Positions 8,646-16,875 of a DNA stretch of 57,626 nt are shown here, in pieces. Source of the stretch: Phycisphaerae bacterium (GTDB lineage: Bacteria > Planctomycetota > Phycisphaerae > Sedimentisphaerales > Anaerohalosphaeraceae). Position numbers and translations under genes: made by a program. Numbering within the stretch: position 1 is the first letter of the stretch; each line of letters starts with the position of its first letter. The notes beneath the pieces are model-generated. The model saw only the letters and a list, made by a program, of their open reading frames with translations. It did no database searches and was not told where the DNA came from. The DNA lies in the NCBI GenBank assembly GCA_012729675.1, contig JAAYCR010000076.1:1-57626 (forward strand), in the 5' to 3' direction.

Positions 8646-10519
8646 AACGATTATTTTCCACACCTAAAAAAAGCGACCCGGCTAAGCACGATTACGGGGC
8701 GGCATTGGAAGAGATGAACGCCGGCCAGACCGAACTGGCGCCGGGGCTGCGTAACTTATACAGTCCGCAGGTCACGACGCTGCGCACCCGGATTCGGGAC
8801 GTCGCCGATATTCTGGCCGAACGGGAGTTATTGAATGCCGAGCAGGTCGAACAGCTTCGCCAGGAACGGCGACAAAACGGCCTGCCCCTCGAACAACTCC
8901 TGAGCCGATACGACATCACCCCTGAGCAAATCCTCGACGCCAAGGCCAAACTGTACGGCTACCCGTTCCGGCGTATCACGCCCGATGACGTGGATAAAAA
9001 AGCCTTCGTCAAGCTCGATATCAAGTACATTCTGACCAATCACCTGCTGCCGATCGCCATGACCGACAAGACTCTGACCGTCGGCTCGTGCGACCCGGCC
9101 AATGTCTTCGCTATTGACGATGTCAAACGACAGACCGGGATGGCGGTGGACGTGGTGGTCTGTCTGGAAGAAGACATCGAAAAGGTCTGCGACGAACTCG
9201 ATGAGACCAAGTTTAACTACAACCTTGACGAGTTCGTCAGCGATCTGGACGACATTGAGCTGGTGCAGGACAGCGACGACGACATCGAAGACCTCGAAAA
9301 GAGCGCCGGCGAATCGCCCGTCATCAAATTCGTCAATTATCTGCTCAGCAACGCCCTGCACGAAGGCGCCAGCGATATTCACATCGAGCCGAAGGAAAAG
9401 AACACCAAGATTCGCTACCGTATCGACGGTGTGCTGTTTGAAACGATGCAGGCCCCGGCCAAGATGCATCCGGCCATCGTCTCGCGTCTGAAAATTATGT
9501 CGAATCTGGACATCTCCGAGCGCCGCGTCCCGCAAGACGGCAAAATCGCCGTCATCATGGGCGGTCGCGGCGTCGATCTGCGTGTCTCGGTGCTGCCGAC
9601 CAGTCACGGCGAAAAGGTCGTGATTCGTCTGTTGGACAGCAAAAGCATTATGATCGGGCTGGATAAAATGGGCATGGCCCCGCGGGTGCTGGATGCCCTG
9701 CGCGAAGAAATCGCCCGCCCGCATGGTATCCTGCTGGTAACCGGCCCGACCGGCAGCGGCAAAAGCACCACGCTGTATTCGGCCTTGGCCCAGATGGACA
9801 GCGTCACGATGAACGTGTCAACCGTCGAAGACCCCGTCGAATACAATCTCGAATTCTGCAATCAGGTACAGGTCAACGAAAAAGCCGGCCTGACATTTTC
9901 CGGCGCGCTGCGGTCGCTGCTGCGGCAGGACCCCGACATCATCATGATCGGCGAAATCCGCGACTCCGAGACCGGACGCATCGCCGTACAAGCCGCACTG
10001 ACCGGCCACCTGGTGCTTTCGACGCTGCACACCAACGATGCCCCTAGCAGCGTCTCCCGGCTGGTCAACATCGGCCTGGAACCGTATCTGATCGCCGCGT
10101 CGCTGAACGGCATTTTGGCCCAGCGGCTGGTGCGGCGGCTCTGCAGCAACTGCAAAGAGCCGTTCACTGCCCCGGAAAACCTGCGTAAATATCTGGACAT
10201 CGGCCAAATCGAGCCGCACGAATTGCTGGTGGGCAAGGGCTGCGATCAATGCCGAAACACCGGCTACGCCGGCCGCTGCGGCATCCACGAATTACTGATT
10301 GTCGATGATTCATTCCGAGAAATTATTAATACCGACTCCTCGGTCAACAGCATGCGTCGGGCGTTTCGCCAGAGCGGCTGGCCCAGCCTTTTTGAAGACG
10401 GACTGAATAAAGTCAAATGCGGCATTACCAGCATCGAAGAAGTCCTCCGGGTAACCGCCGCCGAAGGGCTGGATCCCGCGGCGTTCAGTCACAACGCCTG
10501 CACCGAAGAAGTCCTGTAA
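8642..10519 (+). CDS. pilB: PilB/GspE-type assembly ATPase
   Basis: A 625-residue hexameric motor ATPase that powers pilus or pseudopilus extension. After about 30 residues comes an N-terminal MshEN-type domain (DILAERELL to about residue 180), then the ATPase core: Walker A GPTGSGKST at about residues 368-376, Asp box STVEDPVEY, Walker B IIMIGEIRD and His box LVLSTLHTND. A zinc-binding tetracysteine follows (CSNC near residue 500 and CDQC about 35 residues later), a mark of the PilB/GspE group. An acidic insert, DDIELVQDSDDDIEDLEK, lies between the N domain and the core. It overlaps the previous gene by four bases. Sequence alone does not decide between pilus and secretion use; the downstream pilT favours a retractable pilus. 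Confidence 0.95.
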   Translation: MKRLFSTPKKSDPAKHDYGAALEEMNAGQTELAPGLRNLYSPQVTTLRTRIRDVADILAERELLNAEQVEQLRQERRQNGLPLEQLLSRYDITPEQILDAKAKLYGYPFRRITPDDVDKKAFVKLDIKYILTNHLLPIAMTDKTLTVGSCDPANVFAIDDVKRQTGMAVDVVVCLEEDIEKVCDELDETKFNYNLDEFVSDLDDIELVQDSDDDIEDLEKSAGESPVIKFVNYLLSNALHEGASDIHIEPKEKNTKIRYRIDGVLFETMQAPAKMHPAIVSRLKIMSNLDISERRVPQDGKIAVIMGGRGVDLRVSVLPTSHGEKVVIRLLDSKSIMIGLDKMGMAPRVLDALREEIARPHGILLVTGPTGSGKSTTLYSALAQMDSVTMNVSTVEDPVEYNLEFCNQVQVNEKAGLTFSGALRSLLRQDPDIIMIGEIRDSETGRIAVQAALTGHLVLSTLHTNDAPSSVSRLVNIGLEPYLIAASLNGILAQRLVRRLCSNCKEPFTAPENLRKYLDIGQIEPHELLVGKGCDQCRNTGYAGRCGIHELLIVDDSFREIINTDSSVNSMRRAFRQSGWPSLFEDGLNKVKCGITSIEEVLRVTAAEGLDPAAFSHNACTEEVL

Positions 10520-10575
10520 GCTTAAAGTCAAAACAGATCGCAAACGATAGACAATATAAGGAAAAGGAAATACCG

Positions 10576-11661
10576 ATGATCGACGTAAAGGAAATACTGG
10601 CCAAGGCGATTAAAGCCGGATCATCCGACATTCACATCAATGTCGGCATGCCGCCGGTGATGCGCATCAACACGGATCTGGTGTTGCTGGATCTGCCGGA
10701 AATCTCTGACGAAGACGCCGGCAACCTGGTTCTGCAGATGGTCGGAGAGGCAAAATTCAAGGTGTTTCTGGAAAAACGCGATCTGGACTTCTCGACGATG
10801 ATCGACGACGGCAGCCGTTTCCGCGTCAACGCCCACTTCCAAAAGGAAAGTATCGCCATCGCCTTTCGTACCATCTCCAATCAAATTCCAGACATCGAAG
10901 ACCTCCATCTGCCCGAGGTGGCCAAAGAATTGACCGACCTGCCGCGCGGCTTGGTACTCGTGACCGGACATACCGGATCTGGCAAAAGCACCTCTCTGGC
11001 CGCGATGATCGGTGTGATCAATCGCAAGTACAAAAAACGCATCATCACCCTCGAAGACCCGGTCGAATACCTCCTCGAGAACAAATCCTGTATGATCGAA
11101 CAGCGCGAGATGGGGTCGGACTGCACCTCGTTTGCCTCCGGCCTGCGGCACGCCCTGCGTCAGGACCCCGACATCATCCTCGTCGGTGAAATGCGCGACC
11201 TGGAAACCACCAGTTCGACCATCACGGCCGCCGAAACCGGCCACCTGGTCTTCAGTACGCTGCACACCGTCAACGCCTCGCAGACCGTCGAACGTATCAT
11301 CGACATCTACCCGGCCAGCCAGCAGAACCAGATCCGCGCAATGCTGTCCAATACGCTTCAGGCCGTCATTTCGCAGACCCTGTTCCGCCGCGTCGATAGG
11401 CCGGGCATGGTACCCTGCGTGGAAATCCTCCTGTGCACCTCGGCGGTGCGCAACTGCATCCGCGAAAACCGCGTCTATGAAATCCCCAACATCATCGAAA
11501 CCTCCCGGCGCCTGGGGATGCAGTCAATGGATCACAGCATCCAGCAGATGTACATGGACGGCTTCCTCGACCGGGATGAGGCCATCATACGCTCCAGCAA
11601 CCCCGGAAAAATGGAAAAACTGCTGCCGCTCAAACCCGAATCAGTACTGCAAAATGCTTAG
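10576..11661 (+). CDS. pilT: PilT-type retraction ATPase
   Basis: A 361-residue hexameric ATPase that would power pilus retraction. Walker A reads GHTGSGKST (about residues 131-139), with His where Pro is usual. The rest is standard: LEDPVEYLLE, Walker B DIILVGEMRD, His box HLVFSTLHT and a C-terminal AIRNLIRE-like motif, AVRNCIREN, which in PilT is needed for retraction. The SSDIHINVGMPPVMRI N-terminal PAS-like domain also fits. The start at 10576 is preceded by AAGGAAAAGGAAA; an in-frame extension back to 10417 runs inside pilB and is rejected. The gene sits between pilB and pilC. Confidence 0.93.
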   Translation: MIDVKEILAKAIKAGSSDIHINVGMPPVMRINTDLVLLDLPEISDEDAGNLVLQMVGEAKFKVFLEKRDLDFSTMIDDGSRFRVNAHFQKESIAIAFRTISNQIPDIEDLHLPEVAKELTDLPRGLVLVTGHTGSGKSTSLAAMIGVINRKYKKRIITLEDPVEYLLENKSCMIEQREMGSDCTSFASGLRHALRQDPDIILVGEMRDLETTSSTITAAETGHLVFSTLHTVNASQTVERIIDIYPASQQNQIRAMLSNTLQAVISQTLFRRVDRPGMVPCVEILLCTSAVRNCIRENRVYEIPNIIETSRRLGMQSMDHSIQQMYMDGFLDRDEAIIRSSNPGKMEKLLPLKPESVLQNA

Positions 11662-11662
11662 A

Positions 11663-11733
11663 ATTGACAATTGATGATGGACGATTTTCGATTGAATAAT
11701 CGTCATTCGTCAATCGACAATCGTCAATCTTTA
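11663..11733. repeat. Heptad-periodic tract and hairpin between pilT and pilC
   Basis: The gap between the two genes is filled by a tract with 7-base spacing (TCGTCAT, TCGTCAA, TCGACAA, TCGTCAA on its right half). Its left part, 11676-11695, pairs imperfectly with 11710-11728 to form a stem-loop. A similar tract lies two genes apart at 12904-12980. The tract ends just before GGAG and the pilC start codon, so it lies in the translated message and may affect RNA stability or pilC expression. Confidence 0.6.
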
Positions 11734-11745
11734 TGGAGATTGCTT

Positions 11746-12903
11746 ATGTCGTTTATGGAACAACTGACTGCCAAAAAGAATGCCGCCGCCGCCTCGACGC
11801 GTCGAATACACAGCGGCGCCGAACAAGCGACCAAACCCAAAGTGGGATTTCGCTTTGAGTTCGGCCCCAGCCGCAAAGACATCCTCAACTTCAGCAACCA
11901 GTTGGCCGTAATGGTGCGGGCGGGCATCAGTTTGCAGGACGCTCTGGAGTCCATCGGCACCCAGATTCAAAAGGAAAAATTCCGTGCAGTGGTCTTTGAC
12001 CTGAAAGCGCGTATCGAAGGCGGCCAAAGCTTTTCACAGGCACTGGCCGAGCACCCCGATGTGTTCACCAACCTCTATATCAATATGATCGCCGCCGCCG
12101 AAATCTCCGGCTCGATGAGTTCGATGCTCCAGCAGTTGGTCGAATACCTCGATCAGGAGGCCGAGACCCGCAGCCAGATCATCAGCGCGATGGTCTATCC
12201 CATCATCATTGCGGTGATGGCCATCTCGACGACCACCTTTCTGCTGACCTTCGTGCTGCCCCGCTTCCTGGTGGTCTTTGCCGGCAAAGAACACCTGCTG
12301 CCCGGCCCGACCAAGGTCATCATGGTCCTCAGCGGCGTAATGAGCAATTACTGGTTCATTATCTTCCCCGCCCTCGGCGGCGCCTTAATGGGGTTTTGGT
12401 ACGTCACCAATAAAACGCTCACCGGCAAGTACTGGTGGGACAAAACCAAACTGCGTATCCCGCTGCTCAACTCGCTGTGCCGCAGCCTGTACATCACACG
12501 CAGCATGCACACGATGGGCGTATTGACCAACGCGGGCGTGCCCATCCTCGATACGCTGGCGATTACCGCGCACATCTCCGGCAATATGCTGTATGAAAAT
12601 ATGTGGAAAGGCGTACACGAGGCCGTGCGGCAGGGCCGAAAGATCGCCGTCAGCCTCGGCGACTACGCCCTGATGCCCGGCAATGTCGTCCAGATGATTC
12701 AAAGCGGCGAAGAATCCGGCACGCTGTCCGAGGTACTCGGCGACATCGCCGACTTCTACGCTCGCGAGCTGAAGACGGTCATTAAGACCGTGACCAGTAT
12801 GATCGAACCCATTATGATCGTCGTCATGGGCGTACTGGTTGGCTTTATCGCAATGAGCATCATTCTGCCCATCTTCAAGATGAGCAGCATGGCGACGGGA
12901 TGA
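11746..12903 (+). CDS. pilC: PilC/GspF-type inner-membrane platform protein
   Basis: A 385-residue polytopic membrane protein that links the assembly ATPase to the growing pilus. Two copies of the T2SSF domain are visible: about residues 48-170 (FSNQLAVMVRAGISLQDAL) and about 250-375 (SMHTMGVLTNAGVPILDTL). Hydrophobic helices lie near residues 145-175, 190-215 and at the C terminus, in the usual three-helix layout. The frame is open to 11671, but that stretch is the repeat tract; the start at 11746 has GGAG 8 bases upstream. It follows pilT. Confidence 0.92.
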   Translation: MSFMEQLTAKKNAAAASTRRIHSGAEQATKPKVGFRFEFGPSRKDILNFSNQLAVMVRAGISLQDALESIGTQIQKEKFRAVVFDLKARIEGGQSFSQALAEHPDVFTNLYINMIAAAEISGSMSSMLQQLVEYLDQEAETRSQIISAMVYPIIIAVMAISTTTFLLTFVLPRFLVVFAGKEHLLPGPTKVIMVLSGVMSNYWFIIFPALGGALMGFWYVTNKTLTGKYWWDKTKLRIPLLNSLCRSLYITRSMHTMGVLTNAGVPILDTLAITAHISGNMLYENMWKGVHEAVRQGRKIAVSLGDYALMPGNVVQMIQSGEESGTLSEVLGDIADFYARELKTVIKTVTSMIEPIMIVVMGVLVGFIAMSIILPIFKMSSMATG

Positions 12904-12980
12904 GTATTGACGATGGACGATGGACGATTTTCAATTGACATTCTTTATTCGTCAATTGTCCATCGACAATCGTCAATCAA
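12904..12980. repeat. Heptad-periodic tract and long hairpin between pilC and a prepilin gene
   Basis: The left arm (12906-12939) contains GACGATG GACGATG GACGATT and the right arm (12951-12977) contains TTGTCCA TCGACAA TCGTCAA, all in 7-base units. The arms are reverse complements with small gaps, around an 11-base loop. The tract closely resembles the one between pilT and pilC. It lies directly after the pilC stop codon and within the likely operon. Confidence 0.65.
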
Positions 12981-13018
12981 AAAAATGGTGATCTCTGTGG
13001 CAAAAATGGGAGTTCTGT

Positions 13019-13441
13019 ATGAAGATAAAACGTCATATAAAAGGCGATGGCTTCACGTTGCTGGAATCGCTGTTTGCGGCGGTTCTGATCGGGCTGGTCA
13101 TCGCGGCCCTGGCTGCCTCCAGCGGGGCGTTCACAATGGCCAATGCCGCCGCCGTCGATCTTTCGACCGCCGAATTTCTCATTGAAGAAATCCGCGAATT
13201 GACCGCTCATTTGCCGTTTGCCGACCTGGCCTCATTAGCCGGATCTCACTCGCCGCCGATTGATGTCAGCGAAATACCAATGATGGATTTTGATATGTAC
13301 AAACAACAGGTCGCCATCGTTTCCTGCGGCGATGAATTTAACGCTATCACCAACAATGACTTTGTTCGCATCACAGTTACGGTACTCAAAAACAACCTGC
13401 CCGTCAGCGAAGCAAGCTGGATCCGGGCCAATCTGGATTAA
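13019..13441 (+). CDS. Prepilin-like protein, GspI type
   Basis: A 140-residue minor pseudopilin or pilin candidate. The class III signal is clear: a basic leader, Gly at residue 11, then FTLLESLFAAVLIGLV with Glu at +5, followed by a hydrophobic helix. The body is short and has no cysteine pair apart from single residues. Short length and the position next to a second prepilin gene resemble GspI/GspJ pairs of pseudopilin tips. GGGAG lies about 7 bases upstream of the start. It ends the run of genes after pilC. Confidence 0.82.
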   Translation: MKIKRHIKGDGFTLLESLFAAVLIGLVIAALAASSGAFTMANAAAVDLSTAEFLIEEIRELTAHLPFADLASLAGSHSPPIDVSEIPMMDFDMYKQQVAIVSCGDEFNAITNNDFVRITVTVLKNNLPVSEASWIRANLD

Positions 13442-13545
13442 CCCATAGGGGCAGACCTATGTGTCTGTCCTCAATCTTACATTTTAAAGAGGCGCCGCGA
13501 AGGGTGAACACTCAGATTCGCCCGTACGAAAATATGGAGCTTACT

Positions 13546-14064
13546 ATGGCTAATAAACACAAATCCGCGTTCACGCTGGTAGAAGTTCTATTATCATTGG
13601 CCATCCTCGGCATGCTGATGGCGGCGGTGGCGGTCGCCTTTGACGCCTCGGTCAAGAACTATCAGGCCAACGAAGGCATCTACCGCGCCGTCAATACCGG
13701 CCGCCAAACCTTACTGCGCATCACTAATGATGTGCGAACGGCTGAAAATGTATTAAAGCTCGGTGTTCCCGGCGGTGACCCGCCTACACATTTGACACTG
13801 AGAAATGCAGATGGCAACGACATAACGTATGTCTATAGCACCACAGACGACACTGTAAACGGATTAGAAAAAAACACCCTTTATCTGTTTACTGAAGGTG
13901 GAATGAAATATAAGTTATGTGAAAACATTTCATCGATGACATTCAATCGTACAACGGAGCCTGTTCGAAACGTCCGCATCAAAATGAAGATCACCGATCC
14001 TGATTCAGGCGTCACCCAGACACTCGTCGCCGCGGCCGTCGTCCGCCGAAATCTCGGCGATTAG
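13546..14064 (+). CDS. Prepilin-like protein, GspJ type
   Basis: A 172-residue prepilin-like protein. The class III signal is AFTLVEVLLSLAILGML, with Ala instead of Gly at the cleavage position and Glu at +5; Ala is tolerated by some prepilin peptidases. The body (TGRQTLLRITNDVRTAENV, then a beta-rich part ending in VAAAVVRRN) resembles GspJ/PulJ-like minor pseudopilins. The start at 13546 is chosen because GGAG lies 6 bases upstream; an in-frame ATG at 13534 is possible. Its 3' end overlaps the convergent hydrogenase-maturation-type gene by four bases. Confidence 0.8.
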   Translation: MANKHKSAFTLVEVLLSLAILGMLMAAVAVAFDASVKNYQANEGIYRAVNTGRQTLLRITNDVRTAENVLKLGVPGGDPPTHLTLRNADGNDITYVYSTTDDTVNGLEKNTLYLFTEGGMKYKLCENISSMTFNRTTEPVRNVRIKMKITDPDSGVTQTLVAAAVVRRNLGD

Positions 14065-14543
14065 CCCGGCAAAATTTCCTCAACCAGCGCCGCCAGATAC
14101 TCCGGCACGCGCCGCTGGAGGGTTTCCGTCAGGGCCATCTGCGGTTCGATGGTTTCCGGCTGGATGCCGAAGATGATAATCTCGTCGGGACGTTGGCCGA
14201 TCATCTCCGCCAGCTCAATAACCCGCATAATATCCACCTCGTGCAGCGACAAATGCGTCATCTGTTTGACGGTGTTCACATCCTCCGGCGTAAACCGCCG
14301 CAACTCGCCCGGAGCAAGCCCCATCTTGGCACAGTCAATCAGAATCACCTTCCGCCGTCCCGCGATGGAATGCAGAAGATACATCCCCCCGCAGCCGCCA
14401 TCGAGATATTCGACATAGTCCGTCGACAGCTTGCCCGCCTCGGCCAGCTCCGCCAGCGCCCCGACGACGGCCGTGCCGATCCCCTCATCGGTCATCAGCG
14501 GATTCCCCAACCCGATGACGATGACAGGCTTTGGCGCAGTCAC
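14061..14543 (-). CDS. Hydrogenase-maturation-type endopeptidase (HycI/HyaD family)
   Basis: A 160-residue protein of the family that trims the C terminus of the large subunit of [NiFe] hydrogenases after nickel insertion. The N-terminal VIVIGLGNPLMTDEGIGTAVV carries the conserved GNPLMTDEG signature with the nickel-sensing acidic residue, and a LIDCAKMG segment lies near residue 90, with Cys followed by Ala instead of the usual D-A. The SLHEVD segment supplies the conserved His. No hydrogenase subunit lies in the window. Its start overlaps the stop of the DEAD-box helicase gene by four bases, so the two are coupled. Confidence 0.85.
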   Translation of the reverse strand: MTAPKPVIVIGLGNPLMTDEGIGTAVVGALAELAEAGKLSTDYVEYLDGGCGGMYLLHSIAGRRKVILIDCAKMGLAPGELRRFTPEDVNTVKQMTHLSLHEVDIMRVIELAEMIGQRPDEIIIFGIQPETIEPQMALTETLQRRVPEYLAALVEEILPG

Positions 14544-15793
14544 GCCTGCCCCCCTGTCGGGTCGGGTTTTTTGCCGCGGTTTCGGCGCGGACGACGACGA
14601 CGTTTCGGTGCAGTGTCTTCGACCGGCGCATGCTTGGGGCCGTGTCCGGTGGACGGCCGGGCCGCTTTGTGCGCATTGGTCAACGGGGCAGACTCGCCCA
14701 GCCAGACGGGCGTGACTTTATTCTGATGCAAAATGCGCTTAAGTTTGCCCATATCCCGCAGCGTGCAGAACGTCACCGCCCTGCCCTTGCGACCCATCCG
14801 CGCCGTGCGGCCCGTCCGATGCGTATAAACCTCCGCATTCAGCGGAAAATCATAATTGACCACATGCGAGGCGTGCGCAAAATCCAGCCCGCGTCCCGCG
14901 ATATCGGTAGCGATCATATATTTGATCTGCTGATTTTTAAATTTTCGGAACAAACTGGTGCGCTTGTTCTGATCCTGTCCGCCGTGAATCACATCCACCG
15001 AGTCCAGCTTCTTTTTCAACTGGTCATACAGCGTCTCACAGCCGCGGCGGCTGTTGCAGAACAAAATCGCCTGCACCGGTTTTTCCGCTTCGATCAACGC
15101 CAGCAGCCGCTCCAGCTTATGGTGGGGCTTGACATCGACAAAACAATGCTCCAGCGACGACGGCGCGGCCTGCTCTTTGTTCAGTTCCACCAGCGCCGGG
15201 TCGTTGAGATATTTTTTCGTCAGCCTCTTGATCTCCGCCGGCATCGTCGCACTGAACAGCAGCGTCTGATGCTCGTGGATCAGACACGAAAAGATAAACT
15301 CCACATCCTGCTCAAACCCCTGATCGAGCATCTCGTCGGCCTCATCCAGAACAAATGTCCGCACGTTCGACAGCCGCAGCGACGTGTTGTACAGCATATC
15401 GATCAGCCGGCCGGGCGTGGCCACGAGAATATGCACGCCATGTTCGAGCTTGCCCATCTGAATCGCCAGCGAAAAGCCGCCATAAATGGCAAACGCTTCT
15501 ACCCCGGCACGTTTGCCGATCTTGGAAATTTCAGTCACATACTGCAGCGCCAGCTCGCGTGTCGGAACCAGCACCAGCGCCTGAACGGTGCGCAACGCCG
15601 GGTCCACGGCCTGAACAATCGGCACACCGCAGGCGGCGGTCTTGCCCGACCCCGTCTCGGCCATCGCGATCAAATCGCGCCCGGCCAGAATGTGCGGCAG
15701 CGTCTGCTCCTGCACCGGCGTCAGCGTCTCATAGCCCATCTCCTTGAGCGCCTGCCGGATCTCCGGTTTCAAATCCAATTCATCAAATTTCAT
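14540..15793 (-). CDS. DEAD-box ATP-dependent RNA helicase
   Basis: A 417-residue RNA helicase with the full motif set: Q motif (TPVQEQTLP), I AETGSGKT, Ia PTRELALQ, Ib TPGRLID, II DEAD, III SAT, IV ILFCNSRRG, V ATDIAGRGLDF and VI HRTGRTARMGR. The C-terminal tail after about residue 370 is rich in Arg, Lys and Pro (KRRRRPRRNRGKK), typical of the RNA-binding tails of RhlE/CsdA-like enzymes. It would unwind RNA in ribosome assembly or mRNA decay. The hydrogenase-maturation-type gene follows with a four-base overlap. Confidence 0.95.
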   Translation of the reverse strand: MKFDELDLKPEIRQALKEMGYETLTPVQEQTLPHILAGRDLIAMAETGSGKTAACGVPIVQAVDPALRTVQALVLVPTRELALQYVTEISKIGKRAGVEAFAIYGGFSLAIQMGKLEHGVHILVATPGRLIDMLYNTSLRLSNVRTFVLDEADEMLDQGFEQDVEFIFSCLIHEHQTLLFSATMPAEIKRLTKKYLNDPALVELNKEQAAPSSLEHCFVDVKPHHKLERLLALIEAEKPVQAILFCNSRRGCETLYDQLKKKLDSVDVIHGGQDQNKRTSLFRKFKNQQIKYMIATDIAGRGLDFAHASHVVNYDFPLNAEVYTHRTGRTARMGRKGRAVTFCTLRDMGKLKRILHQNKVTPVWLGESAPLTNAHKAARPSTGHGPKHAPVEDTAPKRRRRPRRNRGKKPDPTGGQA

Positions 15794-15835
15794 TGCGTTT
15801 TAGTTGTTTCAACTTTTAATTCTAAATGAACGTAG

Positions 15836-15875
15836 CACGGGCTTCCAGCCCGTAATCACGGACAAGATGGCCGTG
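15836..15875. repeat. Pair of REP-like palindromes
   Basis: Two adjacent short hairpins: CACGGGCttccaGCCCGT at 15836-15853 and CACGGacaagatggCCGTG at 15857-15875. The same type of element occurs at 20767-20785, 22071-22108 and 28812-28850. They lie between the helicase gene and the DUF1080 gene. A short stretch at 15911-15930 shows weak 7-base spacing. Confidence 0.6.
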
Positions 15876-15925
15876 CTGCAAAAATACAAATTCCTATGCT
15901 ATTTAATTATTCTGCCTTCTGACCT

Positions 15926-16678
15926 CTAATCCTCCAGAGGACGAATCCAGATATTACGGAATCGTGTCGGGTTGCCGTGGTCCTGAAGTTTGATCGGCAG
16001 CTTGGCGGCGTGCGGCTCATACTCGGCCCGTCGCTGATGGAACGCCGTACCTTCGATTACCCAATGATCCTGCACCAGCACGCCATTGTGAAGTATCGTG
16101 ATGGTGGCGGGTTTTTCGACTGCCCCGTCCTTGAACACCGGTGCGTGAAAGATAATGTCATACGTCTGCCACTGAGCAGGCTCGCGGCAGACGTTGACCA
16201 GCGGCGGCTTCTGTCCGTAGATTGCTGCGGCCTGACCATCCGCATAAGTATCGTTGTTGTATGAATCCAACACCTGCACTTCATAGAGACCCATCAGGAA
16301 AACGCCGCTGTTGCCGCGTCCCTGCCCTTCGCCGCGGACGACTTCCGGCGTGGCCCATTCAATATGCAATTGACACGATCCGAACGCCTGACGTGTCTGA
16401 ATATCGCCGCCGTTGCGAACCACCTCTATATACCCGTTTTCGACTTTCCAACGGGCGTCGGTGCCGCCCTGAACACGCTGCCAAGCTGAGAGGTCCGTCC
16501 CGTCAAACAGCACGATCGCATCCGACGGCGGAAGACGATCCTCCGCCCCCGGCGTGACCACCTTCGGCCGCGGACGATTCATATCGTGTACTCCCCACTG
16601 ATACACCTTCTCCGCCGCACACGCGGCCAACGCAAATACCGCCAAAAACACACCCGTTCGCACCATAAGAGACTTCAT
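15926..16678 (-). CDS. DUF1080 (3-keto-disaccharide hydrolase domain) lipoprotein
   Basis: A 250-residue exported protein. The signal peptide ends in the lipobox-like LAAC near residue 20, so it is probably a lipoprotein. The mature part is a concanavalin-like beta sandwich of the DUF1080 family: SDAIVLFDGTDLSAW near the start of the domain, GRGNSGVFLMGLYEVQVLDSY in the middle, and IKLQDHGNPTRFRNIWIRPL at the end. The family includes 3-keto-disaccharide hydrolases that split 3-keto-glycosides, and it is greatly expanded in planctomycetes. It stands alone in the window, with a 12-base inverted repeat just upstream. Confidence 0.92.
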   Translation of the reverse strand: MKSLMVRTGVFLAVFALAACAAEKVYQWGVHDMNRPRPKVVTPGAEDRLPPSDAIVLFDGTDLSAWQRVQGGTDARWKVENGYIEVVRNGGDIQTRQAFGSCQLHIEWATPEVVRGEGQGRGNSGVFLMGLYEVQVLDSYNNDTYADGQAAAIYGQKPPLVNVCREPAQWQTYDIIFHAPVFKDGAVEKPATITILHNGVLVQDHWVIEGTAFHQRRAEYEPHAAKLPIKLQDHGNPTRFRNIWIRPLED

Positions 16679-16699
16679 AATCGTTCTCCAGATAAAGAC

Positions 16700-16766
16700 A
16701 TTATAGGTTTACTAATTTTAGAATTATACGCGACTGTACCGTGTAAGTATAACCTAAACCTATAAT
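16700..16766. promoter_or_regulatory. 12-base inverted repeat upstream of the DUF1080 gene
   Basis: ATTATAGGTTTA at 16700-16711 and its exact reverse complement at 16755-16766 lie 22 bases upstream of the DUF1080 start, 43 bases apart. Each arm contains a TATAAT or its complement, and a third TATAAT-like hexamer on the minus strand lies between them. This could be an operator pair around a promoter. No -35 box of good quality is seen. Confidence 0.4.
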
Positions 16767-16810
16767 TTTTCCAGCATTCTTTAAATATTGCCCCAAATCA
16801 AACCGAAAGA

Positions 16811-16845
16811 GCAAAAAAAAGCGACGCCCTGATTAAGCGTCGCTT
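16811..16845 (-). terminator. Intrinsic terminator of the glycosyltransferase gene
   Basis: AAGCGACGC at 16819-16827 pairs with GCGTCGCTT at 16837-16845. On the minus strand the stem is followed by eight T residues. It lies 31 bases after the glycosyltransferase stop codon. Confidence 0.85.
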
Positions 16846-16875
16846 TGGGAAATATCCGCTATGTTACGTCCGTGT

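Noticed and set aside
11671-11745. Upstream extension of the pilC gene to 11671
   Set aside because: The extra codons are the heptad-repeat tract; GGAG and the conserved start lie at 11746.
14531-15829. A 432-codon plus-strand frame opposite the DEAD-box gene
   Set aside because: Shadow frame rich in Arg/Gln/His without domains, covering a helicase gene with all its motifs.
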